DNA from: Desulfobacteraceae bacterium
GTDB lineage: Bacteria; Desulfobacterota; Desulfobacteria; Desulfobacterales; Desulfobacteraceae
Reading direction: 5' to 3'
DNA: 37,711 bases
NCBI GenBank assembly: GCA_024225635.1
Contig: JAAEMK010001246.1
Span: forward strand, 1 to 37,711
A model generated the notes under the pieces. That model ran no database searches. It had not been told where the DNA came from and saw nothing but the letters and a program-made list of their open reading frames with translations. The translations under genes and the position numbers were made by a program. This document shows, piece after piece, positions 8,328-15,626 of the stretch (positions are counted from its first letter, which is position 1; every line of letters begins with the position of its first letter).

Positions 8328-9454
8328 AGATAAAATGGATGGTGTTTGTGTGCAGCTTGGTTTTGATCGCGGCGGGGTGCGGGAAAGACAACGGGGCGGA
8401 TGGTGAGCCGGGGTTCATGAGTATCGGCGGGTTTGCCGTGAACAAGATTGGTCAAGGATGGACCGAGGTGAGGGACGGTGCCGGCAGAACCCTGGTGCTG
8501 ATACCCAGGGGGGAAAAGGCCCCTGACGGGTATGAGCCGTGGCAGGTGGTGGAGACGCCTGTTCGCCGGGTTGCCGCCTATGGTTCCTTTGATATCTCCA
8601 TCCTGAAAGCCCTTGGGGTGATCGAGGATGTGCTGGTGGGGGTTACCAAGAAAAAGGAGGACTGGACCATTCCCGAGGTGGTAAAGGGCATGGAGGAAAA
8701 ACGGATCACTTTCCTGGGGAACTACAATGCAATCGATTATGAGCGGCTCAAGGCGTCGGAGCCGGAACTGGTGCTCACCTGGGACATGTCCATCATCCCC
8801 ATGCTGGATGAGATGGGGATCGCCTGTGTGGTCACCTCCACCCCGGTGGCCATGTGCCTCAACGCCAGGATGAAGTTTGTCAGCTTTATCGCCCCGTTTT
8901 TCAATAAGGAGAAGGAGGCCAGGGCGTATTTCACCAAGGTGTCCGCCGCCCTTGATAAAATCCGGGAGAAGACAAAGGACGCCCCGGAAAATCCCAAGGT
9001 GATCTGGGGGGATATCTATGAGAAGCGGGTGCTTGTGGAGCCCGGCAACGCCTGGGTGGGAGAGCTTGTGGCCCTTGCCCAAAGCGACTATCTCTTTGAA
9101 GACGTCATTGGGAAATCCTGTATTGAGATCTCCCTTGAGCGCTTTCTTTACAGCGGGGAGGATGCTGAAATCTTCTTTACCTACCGGACGCCCAAAAACG
9201 GGGCGACCTCCAAGGCCGCCCTTGCCAGGGCAAATTCCCTGGTGGCGGGTTTGAAGCCCCTGAAGGACGGCAGGGTTTACTCGCCCTATGCCAATTACTC
9301 CCAGTCCGGGGACAAGCTGGACGAGATATTGACGGAGATTGCCGCCATTCTTCATCCGAGCTGCTATCCGGGCCATGTGTCACGGTATTTCCGGGAGCTG
9401 CCGGACACGGACATGGACACGGACACGGATACGGACTCCGGGGCCTTAAAATGA
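8324..9454 (+). CDS. btuF: BtuF-like periplasmic binding lipoprotein of a cobalamin/Fe-chelate ABC transporter
   Basis: A 376-residue lipoprotein with a signal peptide ending in the lipobox LIAAGC (lipidated C19), then a class III (TroA/BtuF-type) periplasmic binding fold. Features include a KALGV and LGNYNAIDYERLKASEPELVL region and the long interdomain helix around EARAYFTKVSAALDKI. It should capture the ligand outside the inner membrane and deliver it to the permease encoded next. The GTG start at 8324 has a perfect AGGAGG 7 bases upstream and overlaps the ResB-like stop. The riboswitch upstream argues for a corrinoid ligand, but Fe-siderophore or heme binders share this fold. The C-terminus ends in a peculiar Asp-Thr tail coded by hexamer repeats. 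Confidence 0.75.
   Translation: MKIKWMVFVCSLVLIAAGCGKDNGADGEPGFMSIGGFAVNKIGQGWTEVRDGAGRTLVLIPRGEKAPDGYEPWQVVETPVRRVAAYGSFDISILKALGVIEDVLVGVTKKKEDWTIPEVVKGMEEKRITFLGNYNAIDYERLKASEPELVLTWDMSIIPMLDEMGIACVVTSTPVAMCLNARMKFVSFIAPFFNKEKEARAYFTKVSAALDKIREKTKDAPENPKVIWGDIYEKRVLVEPGNAWVGELVALAQSDYLFEDVIGKSCIEISLERFLYSGEDAEIFFTYRTPKNGATSKAALARANSLVAGLKPLKDGRVYSPYANYSQSGDKLDEILTEIAAILHPSCYPGHVSRYFRELPDTDMDTDTDTDSGALK
9403..9438 (+). repeat. Six tandem GGACAC-like hexamers coding an Asp-Thr tail
   Basis: The units read GGACAC, GGACAT, GGACAC, GGACAC, GGATAC, GGACTC. They lie in frame at the 3' end of the BtuF-like gene and code alternating Asp and Thr/Met/Ser. In-frame hexamers allow length change without frameshift. 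Confidence 0.85.
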
Positions 9455-9478
9455 AAACCCAGTTAAGGGAGATAAAAC

Positions 9479-10540
9479 GTGGCGACTACTTTTGCTGAAA
9501 CACTGCCCCCGGTGGATACCTACCAGGCCGGGGTGAAAAAACGGCAGCGGACGGTTTTCCTGGTTGCGGGCATGGTGCTGCTGTTGTTCATGGCCATGAA
9601 TATTTTGATCGGCTCCATTGATATGGGGTTCAGGGAGATCATGGATATCCTTCTTACCCATGAAACGGCGAGCACAAGGGGCTTTATCATCTGGAAGATC
9701 AGGCTGCCCAGGGCCATTGCCGCTGCCATGGGGGGCGGGTGTTTAGCTGTGGCCGGGCTTCTGCTCCAGGTGTATTTCCGGAATCCCATTGTGGGGCCTT
9801 TTATCCTGGGGATCTCCTCCGGGGCCACCCTCATGGTCTCCATTGTGATGCTGACCTCGGTGACCCTGGGCATGACCCTGGTGAATCCGTTCATGTGTAC
9901 CCTGGCCGCGTTTGTGGGGGCCTATGGCACCATGCTCATCGTGCTCGTCATTGCCAACCGGGTCAAAAACGGGGTGACCCTTTTGATCGTGGGGCTGATG
10001 ATGGGATACCTGTGCCATGCGGTCACAAGCGTGCTGGTGGCCTTTGCGGAACAGGAGAAGATCAAGGGGTTTGTCCTGTGGCAGCTGGGCAGCTTCTCCG
10101 GGTTTAAATGGAGCGAGATCGAGCTTTTGTGCATCCTGGGCGGCCTGATACTGGTGCTGGTTTACTTTCTTGCAAAACCCTTGAACGCCTTTCTGCTGGG
10201 TGAGGATTATGCGGCATCCATGGGGGTGAATATCCGGCTGTTCAGGATGCTGATACTGATGAGCGCCTGCGCCCTTGCGGGCATGGTCACGTCCATGGCA
10301 GGGCCTGTGGCGTTTGTGGGCCTTGCCGTGCCCCACATGGTGCGGCTGCTGTTCGCAACCTCCGATAACCGGGTGCTGATACCGGGTTCGGTGCTTGTGG
10401 GGGCCATGGTGATCTGTCTATGTGATTTCATTGCACGGACGGTGTTTAGTCCGGTGGAGCTTCCCATCAGCGCCATCACGGCGTTTTTCGGCGCGCCCAT
10501 TGTAATCAGCCTGCTTTTGAAACGGAGGACACGGGTATGA
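9479..10540 (+). CDS. btuC: FecCD/BtuC-family ABC transporter permease
   Basis: A 353-residue, highly hydrophobic protein with about ten membrane helices and FecCD/BtuC hallmarks: RLPRAIAAAMGGGCLAVAGLLLQ near the N-terminus (the RLPR..AA..GA-type motif), NPIVGPFILGISSGA, and GPVAFVGLAVPHMVRLL near the C-terminus (the cytoplasmic coupling helix region). It forms the inner-membrane channel of an importer with the flanking binding protein and ATPase. GTG 9479 follows AAGGGAG-like sequence after a 24-base gap. Its TGA overlaps the ATG of the ATPase gene. BtuC is favoured over siderophore permeases because of the riboswitch. Confidence 0.85.
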   Translation: MATTFAETLPPVDTYQAGVKKRQRTVFLVAGMVLLLFMAMNILIGSIDMGFREIMDILLTHETASTRGFIIWKIRLPRAIAAAMGGGCLAVAGLLLQVYFRNPIVGPFILGISSGATLMVSIVMLTSVTLGMTLVNPFMCTLAAFVGAYGTMLIVLVIANRVKNGVTLLIVGLMMGYLCHAVTSVLVAFAEQEKIKGFVLWQLGSFSGFKWSEIELLCILGGLILVLVYFLAKPLNAFLLGEDYAASMGVNIRLFRMLILMSACALAGMVTSMAGPVAFVGLAVPHMVRLLFATSDNRVLIPGSVLVGAMVICLCDFIARTVFSPVELPISAITAFFGAPIVISLLLKRRTRV

Positions 10541-11757
10541 ATCAACCGTTGGCGGTTTTATCCGCAAAGGATCTGTGTGTGGGGTACGGGAAGAAAACCG
10601 TGCTTGAAAATGTCAGGCTTGAGTTCCTGAAAGGGGAGTTTATCTCCCTGCTGGGGCCCAACGGCGCGGGCAAGACCACCCTGTTGCGAACCCTGTCCAG
10701 GCACCTTGCCCCCTTGGGTGGAGAGGTGGTTTTAGGGGGCGTCGAGCTTGGCAAAATCGTCCAGCAGGACCTTGCCAGGACCATGTCCGTTGTGCTCACG
10801 GAAAAAGTGGCGCCGCCCCTGCTGCGGGTGTTTGATTTTGTGGCCATGGGCCGGTATCCCCATACGGGCTGGCAGGGACGGCTCACGGATAAGGATAAAC
10901 GGGAGATCATGGCGGCCATTGAAATGGTCCAGGCCGGGGACCTTGTTTACAGGGATCTTGATACCCTGAGCGACGGGGAGCGCCAGAAGATCTATGTGGC
11001 CAGGGCCCTTGCCCAGCAGCCCGAAATCATTCTCCTGGACGAGCCCACCATGCACCTTGACCTGAAACACCGGATGGAACTCATGTCCATCCTCCGGCGG
11101 TTGTGCCGGGACAGGGGCATCTGTGTGGCGGCCTCCCTCCACGATGTGGAGATCGCATCCAAGCTCTCGGACAAGGTGGCCCTTGTGAAGGCAGGAGAGA
11201 TCCGGGCCTTCGGTCCCCCGGAGGAGGTGTTGCAGGAGGATACGGTGGCCGATCTTTACGACTTCTCCAATGCCCGGTTTAACCGGCTCCTTGGCACCAT
11301 TGAGATAACGAACCGGGTGGACCGGGGCAGGGTGTTTGTGGTGGGGGGCATGGGAAGCTCCTCCGTGCTCTATCGCCTGCTCTCCAAAAAAGGGTATGGC
11401 ATTGTCACAGGGGTGCTGCACCGGAACGACATCGATCTCCATGTGGCCCGATCCCTTGGGGCGGAATGCCTGGTCCAGGATCATTTCGGGGAGATCACCC
11501 GGGAGAGCATGGAAACCGCCGGGGCGGAGATGCAAAGGTGTGACTGTGTCATTGATACGGGGTTTGAGGTGGCGGCCATCAACTCGGGCAACCTCGAACT
11601 TTTGAAGACGGCGGTCTCCATGGGCAAGCCGGTGATCAGCATGCGCAACGGCAGCGGCAAGGCCCTCTTTACCCCGGAGGAGCACGGGGCCATGAAATTC
11701 TCCACAAACGAATCCCATCTGGTTGAAATGGTAAAATGCCTGTCCCGTCCTGTCTGA
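10537..11757 (+). CDS. btuD: BtuD/FecE-like ABC ATPase with an extra C-terminal domain
   Basis: Residues 1-255 are a complete ABC ATPase: Walker A GPNGAGKTT (40-48), signature LSDGERQK (144-151), Walker B IILLDEPT (164-171) and the switch His in SLHDVE (202). The Q-loop region reads SVVLTEK instead of containing a clear Gln, a variant I associate with FecE-like proteins of anaerobes. It should energise the BtuC-like permease. Residues about 262-406 form an added alpha/beta domain starting VFVVGGMGSSSVLYRLL, with a Rossmann-like glycine motif and CVIDTGFE and GKPVISMRN segments; plain BtuD is only about 250 residues. The extra domain may bind a nucleotide or corrinoid intermediate, but its function is unknown to me. 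Confidence 0.85.
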   Translation: MNQPLAVLSAKDLCVGYGKKTVLENVRLEFLKGEFISLLGPNGAGKTTLLRTLSRHLAPLGGEVVLGGVELGKIVQQDLARTMSVVLTEKVAPPLLRVFDFVAMGRYPHTGWQGRLTDKDKREIMAAIEMVQAGDLVYRDLDTLSDGERQKIYVARALAQQPEIILLDEPTMHLDLKHRMELMSILRRLCRDRGICVAASLHDVEIASKLSDKVALVKAGEIRAFGPPEEVLQEDTVADLYDFSNARFNRLLGTIEITNRVDRGRVFVVGGMGSSSVLYRLLSKKGYGIVTGVLHRNDIDLHVARSLGAECLVQDHFGEITRESMETAGAEMQRCDCVIDTGFEVAAINSGNLELLKTAVSMGKPVISMRNGSGKALFTPEEHGAMKFSTNESHLVEMVKCLSRPV

Positions 11758-11890
11758 TCCTGATGCTCACCGGGGCCTGCAACCTTGACGGCTTCATGTG
11801 CCGGACACTGGGGGCATGTGGGAGGCCGGCCCGGATATGGAGGAGAGCCTTCGGGACGAGTACCTTGAAATCGAGGGGGAGATTGAATAA
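11736..11890 (+). pseudogene. Possible small lipoprotein gene broken by a one-base frameshift
   Basis: A frame starting at ATG 11736, overlapping the ATPase gene, reads a hydrophobic N-terminus with lipobox-like LTGAC, then NLDGFMCRTLG. Just after, a run of five G changes register. The +1 frame continues GMWEAGPDMEESLRDEYLEI and stops at 11890. One more G in the run would join both into a lipoprotein of about 50 residues. The acidic C-terminal part looks protein-like. It could be a sequencing error, a true pseudogene or chance. No clear ribosome binding site is seen. Confidence 0.3.
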
Positions 11891-11919
11891 TTGACCGAAT
11901 AAGGCTTGCTTTTTATGAC
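11891..11919 (+). promoter_or_regulatory. Candidate sigma-70 promoter for the second cobalamin-controlled gene
   Basis: TTGACC (11891-11896), a 17-base spacer, then TATGAC (11914-11919), placed about 60 bases before the riboswitch. Confidence 0.4.
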
Positions 11920-11978
11920 CGTTTTATCTATCTGTATTTTGCGGTACTTTTGTTTTAGTAGGGAAGTTAAAATTTAAT

Positions 11979-12176
11979 TAAGGTCAGGTGCTTGTTTTCA
12001 GGCCATGGATACAAAACGGCTGTGAAAACAGGCCAAAAGGGAATCCCGTGAAAATCGGGAACGGGCCCGCCGCTGTGAACGGGGACAACCCGGCACGTAT
12101 GCCACTGCCTGATGCTTTGGGTGGGAAGGCGCCGGTAATTGGATGATCCGTAAGTCAGAATACCTGCCTGAACTTG
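11979..12176 (+). promoter_or_regulatory. Cobalamin riboswitch 2
   Basis: The same conserved blocks as riboswitch 1 appear: AAGGGAATCCCGTGAAAATC, GCGGGCCCGCCGCTGTGAAC-like (here ACGGGCCCGCC...), GCCACTG, GGGAAGGC, GATGATCCGTAAGTCAGA and ACCTGCCTGA. P1 can form between TCAGG (11984-11988) and CCTGA (12167-12171). It precedes the corrinoid-activator gene and is followed by an intrinsic terminator at 12233-12270. Confidence 0.93.
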
Positions 12177-12232
12177 ACTGACAGGGTAATCGCGAGTTCC
12201 GATTACTCGTTTGATTCTGTGGATAAAAGGGC

Positions 12233-12270
12233 AATCCCGATCAAGTAAGCTTGATTTGGGATTTTTTTTT
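12233..12270 (+). terminator. Intrinsic terminator, expression platform of cobalamin riboswitch 2
   Basis: AATCCCGATCAAG (12233-12245) pairs with CTTGATTTGGGATT (12250-12263) around the loop TAAG, followed by a run of T. It lies between the aptamer and the start codon at 12330, so it fits cobalamin-induced termination. Confidence 0.85.
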
Positions 12271-12329
12271 GGACCGGGGCTGTGAAAGTCCTGACCTGGA
12301 AAAGATCCCGCATTAAAAGGGAGAACAAG

Positions 12330-14285
12330 ATGAGCGGAAGCATGAATTACCCGGAAAATGAAATTCCGGAAGAGGAAACCTGCACGGTTTTTATTCAACA
12401 GGAGGAGAAACAGGTGGTTGTGCCCAGGGGCACCACCCTGCTTCATGCTGCGGAAAAGGCCGGTATTTACGTCAATGCCTCCTGCAACGGCAAAGGGTCC
12501 TGCGGTAAATGCCGGTTGATTGTTGAATCCGGGAACGTGGAGAGTGACGAGACCTCTCTTTTGACGGAAAAAGAGAAACAAAAGGGATATGTGCTCGCCT
12601 GCCGGACAAGGGTGGTGGGGGACGTGCATGTGGTCATTCCGGAAGAAACCCTGGAAAAGAAGCTGAAAGCCGAAGGCATGGGCAAGGAGGCCACGGAAAA
12701 GCTCCACGGCCTGGTTGATCCCATTACCCCCATGATGGAAAAGGTAACGTTGAAGCTTGATCCGCCCACCCTGGATGATTCCGTCAGCGACCTTGACCGG
12801 CTCATAAGGCCGTTAAAGAAAGAGGGGGTTGATGCCAGCCGGATGCGCACCAGCCTCAAGGTGATGCGTGAACTGGCGGATGCCGTCAGGCAGGACAATT
12901 GGGAGATCACGGTTTCCGTGCTCCAAAAACAATGTTCCTCTGAGCTTGTGAAGGTTTTGCCCGCAAATGAGGCGTACGCCTCCCTGGGCCTGGCCGTGGA
13001 CCTTGGCACAACCTCCATCGTGGTGTACGTGGTTAACATGGCGGACGGTAAAATCCTGTCGGCGGCATCGGGGCATAACCGCCAGGCGTCATGCGGGGAC
13101 GATGTTATCAACCGTATTGTCTGCGCCGAAAAGGACGGGGTCAAAAAGCTGCAGCGCATGGCCCTGACCACCATTAACAATCTCACCAGCGAGGCCCTGG
13201 CCGTTCTGGATGAAAAGGCCGCCCACATCGATAATATCGTGATCTCGGCCAACACCACCATGGTCCATCTGCTCCTGGGGCTCGAGCCCAGGTATATCCG
13301 GCGGGAACCCTATATTCCCACCGTGGCCGAGTTTCCCATCATGCAGGCGGGGGAGATCGGGTTAAAGGCCGCCCCCCACGCCGGGGTGTTCGTCATGCCG
13401 GGACCGGCAAGCTACGTGGGCGGCGATATTGTCGCCGGTGTGCTGTACACGGGCGTTCATCTGGCCGAGGAGCTGACCCTGTTCATCGATGTGGGCACCA
13501 ACGGCGAGATCGTCCTGGGAAACCAGGAATTTCTCATGACCGCGGCCTGCTCGGCGGGTCCCGCCTTTGAGGGTGGCGGCATACGCTGGGGCATGCGGGC
13601 CGAGGACGGCGCCATTGAAAAACTGACCCTTGATCCCCAGACCCTGGAACCCCAATACTCCACGGTGGCCGATAGACCGGCAAGGGGAATCTGCGGGTCC
13701 GGCATGATCGATCTCATGTCCGAGATGCTCCTCAAGGGCGTGGTGGGCCAGGACGGCAAGTTCAGGCAAGGGCCGGAACATCCCCGCATGACCGTGTTCA
13801 ACGACGAGGCCGCCCTGGTCATCGAGCGCGGAGAAAACGTTGGGCTGGATGAAGACATTATCTTTACCGAATCGGACATCAAGAGTCTGATCCTGAGCAA
13901 GGCCGCGGTATACGCAGGCTTTACCGTGCTTCTCGAAGAGATTGGCATGGATTTCTCCATGGTGGGACAGATGATCATCACCGGCGGGTTCGGCCAGCAC
14001 CTGGACATTGATAAGGCTGTTATCATGGGGCTTTTGCCCGACATTGACAGGGACAAATTCAGCTACATGGGCAACAGCTCCGTTGCCGGTGCGTATATGG
14101 CTCTTCTTTCCAGGGACTATCGCCGGGAATGCCTGTCCATATCCAACACCATGACCTATCTGGATTTCTCCAGCAACACCAAATTCATGGATGAGTTCAC
14201 CAAGGCCCAGTTCCTGCCCCACACGGAAGCGAGGCTGTTTCCCAGTGTCATCGCCAATAACGGCTGCAAGGGAAACGCTGCCTGA
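12330..14285 (+). CDS. RACo/RamA-like reductive activator of corrinoid proteins ([2Fe-2S] ferredoxin + ASKHA/DUF4445)
   Basis: The 651-residue protein has an N-terminal plant-type [2Fe-2S] ferredoxin domain with C52, C58, C61 and C91. A linker/middle region follows, then a large ASKHA-type ATPase domain beginning LGLAVDLGTTSIVVYV, with DVGTNGEIVLG and a glycine-rich GGIRWGMRAEDGAI. The family uses ATP and a low-potential electron to reduce inactive Co(II) corrinoid proteins of methyltransferases back to Co(I). ATG 12330 has AAGGGAG just upstream; the frame is open to a GTG at 12282, but that lies next to the terminator and lacks a site. No methyltransferase or corrinoid protein is in the window, so the partner is elsewhere. 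Cobalamin riboswitch control fits the role. Confidence 0.88.
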   Translation: MSGSMNYPENEIPEEETCTVFIQQEEKQVVVPRGTTLLHAAEKAGIYVNASCNGKGSCGKCRLIVESGNVESDETSLLTEKEKQKGYVLACRTRVVGDVHVVIPEETLEKKLKAEGMGKEATEKLHGLVDPITPMMEKVTLKLDPPTLDDSVSDLDRLIRPLKKEGVDASRMRTSLKVMRELADAVRQDNWEITVSVLQKQCSSELVKVLPANEAYASLGLAVDLGTTSIVVYVVNMADGKILSAASGHNRQASCGDDVINRIVCAEKDGVKKLQRMALTTINNLTSEALAVLDEKAAHIDNIVISANTTMVHLLLGLEPRYIRREPYIPTVAEFPIMQAGEIGLKAAPHAGVFVMPGPASYVGGDIVAGVLYTGVHLAEELTLFIDVGTNGEIVLGNQEFLMTAACSAGPAFEGGGIRWGMRAEDGAIEKLTLDPQTLEPQYSTVADRPARGICGSGMIDLMSEMLLKGVVGQDGKFRQGPEHPRMTVFNDEAALVIERGENVGLDEDIIFTESDIKSLILSKAAVYAGFTVLLEEIGMDFSMVGQMIITGGFGQHLDIDKAVIMGLLPDIDRDKFSYMGNSSVAGAYMALLSRDYRRECLSISNTMTYLDFSSNTKFMDEFTKAQFLPHTEARLFPSVIANNGCKGNAA

Positions 14286-14318
14286 TAAACCGATCGATTA
14301 TCAATGAATTAAAAGGAG

Positions 14319-14358
14319 ATCCCCGTAGCGAAAATCAATTCGCTACGGGGATTTTTTT
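14319..14358 (+). terminator. Strong intrinsic terminator after the corrinoid activator gene
   Basis: A perfect 14-base stem, ATCCCCGTAGCGAA (14319-14332) with TTCGCTACGGGGAT (14339-14352), loop AATCAA, followed by a T run. Confidence 0.92.
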
Positions 14359-14707
14359 GTGCGAAAAGTTATTATTGTTCTTGACAGTATGATTAAAATA
14401 TATCAATGTGAATTAAATTTACGTTCATATCCCAAATTTTAAAATTGAAAACATTAGTTTGATTTTATCAGTTTAAATTGATTGTCACTCTTGTTCAGCC
14501 AAAGCCGTCAGATGCTGAAAAGGCCTGTTTTCATACCTCCTCCTGTAAGTCTGGCTGTAATTAAATGGTAATCAGATAATTATTAATAGTGATTTTCAAC
14601 ATCCTAGGGCGCGATGCGCTTTGTTTCGTACCAAGAGTTTATGTCAGGATCTTTGAATCTGCTGTAACTGACGTTTGCTTTTAGCTGACTGTGAATCAAC
14701 AAATCTT
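14359..14707. other. Intergenic region, no gene recognised
   Basis: AT-rich DNA between the terminator and the first c-di-GMP riboswitch. No convincing coding frame is seen on either strand. It probably holds the promoter of the PEP-CTERM gene; a TTGACA near 14381 has no well-spaced -10, so none is called. Confidence 0.5.
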
Positions 14708-14781
14708 GATAAAGCTAAACCAGTTGGGAAGCTGGGGCAGAAAGCCACGGGTCTCATGGGGAGATAGCCGGGCTGCCTTGA
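14708..14781 (+). promoter_or_regulatory. Class I cyclic-di-GMP (GEMM) riboswitch A
   Basis: The leader contains the GEMM-I landmarks in order: AAAGCTAAACC, a variable hairpin, GGGGCAGAAAGCC, ACGGGT, then ATAGCCGGGCTGCC. It ends about 20 bases before the PEP-CTERM start codon, with no terminator between, so translational control is likelier than transcriptional. The 3' end CCTT could pair with the AAGG of the ribosome binding site. It is the most divergent of the three copies (GGGGCAG for GGGACGG), yet all blocks align with the other two. Confidence 0.82.
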
Positions 14782-14800
14782 TAAAAAAAGGAGAATAGCA

Positions 14801-15394
14801 ATGAAAAAGATTTTTACTATCTGTTTGTCCGTTTTTTTATTGGGGATGGTGGGGGCAGCTCATGCCACCGTCTTGAACTTCGATGACATCTCAAGTAATA
14901 GGCAAGGTACGATTGAAGATGGTTACGGCGGATTTGACTGGAGTCGATTGGGGTATCTCAATGCTACTACTTTTCCAGATTCAGGGTACATAAACGGTGC
15001 TGTCTCCGGCGATTATGTTGCGTATAACGAATGGGCAAAGGTTGCAACGGTATCCGATTCAATATTTGATTTTAATGGCGCCTATTTTACGGGGGCATGG
15101 AACAATGGTTTAAATATTGAAGTCACAGGCTTCAGAGACGATGTCGCGGTCTATACCAAAACCGTTACGGTGGATACGAATGGTCCGACATGGTTTGATT
15201 TTGACTTTCTCGGTATAGACTCATTACAGTTCGACTCCTATGGCGGTGTCGATGCAGGTCTGAGCGGTAAAGGAACTCATTTTGCCATGGATGACTTCAC
15301 ATACAACAATGCTGTTCCCGAACCGGCAACAATGCTCCTTGTCGGGCTCGGCCTTGTAGGACTGGCAGGCGTAAGACGCAAAATTAAGAAATAA
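14801..15394 (+). CDS. PEP-CTERM exported protein
   Basis: A 197-residue protein with an N-terminal signal peptide (about 1-22, cleavage near AHA-T), a beta-rich middle part with sequences such as GDYVAYN and GTHFAMDDFTY, and a classical PEP-CTERM tail: VPEPATMLL, a hydrophobic helix and a basic RRKIKK end. PEP-CTERM proteins are sorted by exosortase to the cell surface or exopolysaccharide matrix after the tail is cleaved. AAAAAAAGGAG precedes the ATG. The c-di-GMP riboswitch in the leader ties it to surface/biofilm regulation. No exosortase gene lies in this window. The middle domain resembles a common PEP-CTERM repeat family of unknown function. Confidence 0.88.
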   Translation: MKKIFTICLSVFLLGMVGAAHATVLNFDDISSNRQGTIEDGYGGFDWSRLGYLNATTFPDSGYINGAVSGDYVAYNEWAKVATVSDSIFDFNGAYFTGAWNNGLNIEVTGFRDDVAVYTKTVTVDTNGPTWFDFDFLGIDSLQFDSYGGVDAGLSGKGTHFAMDDFTYNNAVPEPATMLLVGLGLVGLAGVRRKIKK

Positions 15395-15489
15395 AGAAAC
15401 CAAAGAGGCAGGGTCTGCAAAGGCGGCGATGTGGGCCTGATTTCTTCAGGATTTGATTGCTCATCCTGCCTGGTGAATCCGTATTGACA

Positions 15490-15600
15490 ATGACCGGTAT
15501 CGGGGGCTGTTTGCCTGGAATTGTGTTAAACTCTTTTTTGAATGCAACCTTAAAGAGAAAACCACACAGGCAAACAACCCTTTTGCCCCATACCGGTCAT
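15490..15600. repeat. Long nested inverted repeat (possible structured RNA, MITE-like element or convergent terminator)
   Basis: ATGACCGGTAT pairs perfectly with ATACCGGTCAT at the outer ends (15490-15600). Inside these, GGGGGC can pair with GCCCC, TGTTTGCCTG pairs perfectly with CAGGCAAACA, and TGTG/CACA and CTCTTT/AAAGAG can extend the stem. It lies between convergent genes. No obvious target duplication flanks it. Confidence 0.7.
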
Positions 15601-15626
15601 GGAAAATACCTGATCCGGCGGATGGA

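Noticed and set aside
8234-9376. Long minus-strand open frame opposite the BtuF-like gene
   Set aside because: It is rich in His, Gly and Pro, typical of antisense shadow in GC-rich codons, with no family resemblance.
12282-12329. Upstream GTG start of the corrinoid activator
   Set aside because: It lies close behind the terminator without a ribosome site; ATG 12330 has AAGGGAG and leads into the normal N-terminus.
14381-14410. TTGACA in the gap before riboswitch A
   Set aside because: The region at -10 spacing does not match well enough to call a promoter.
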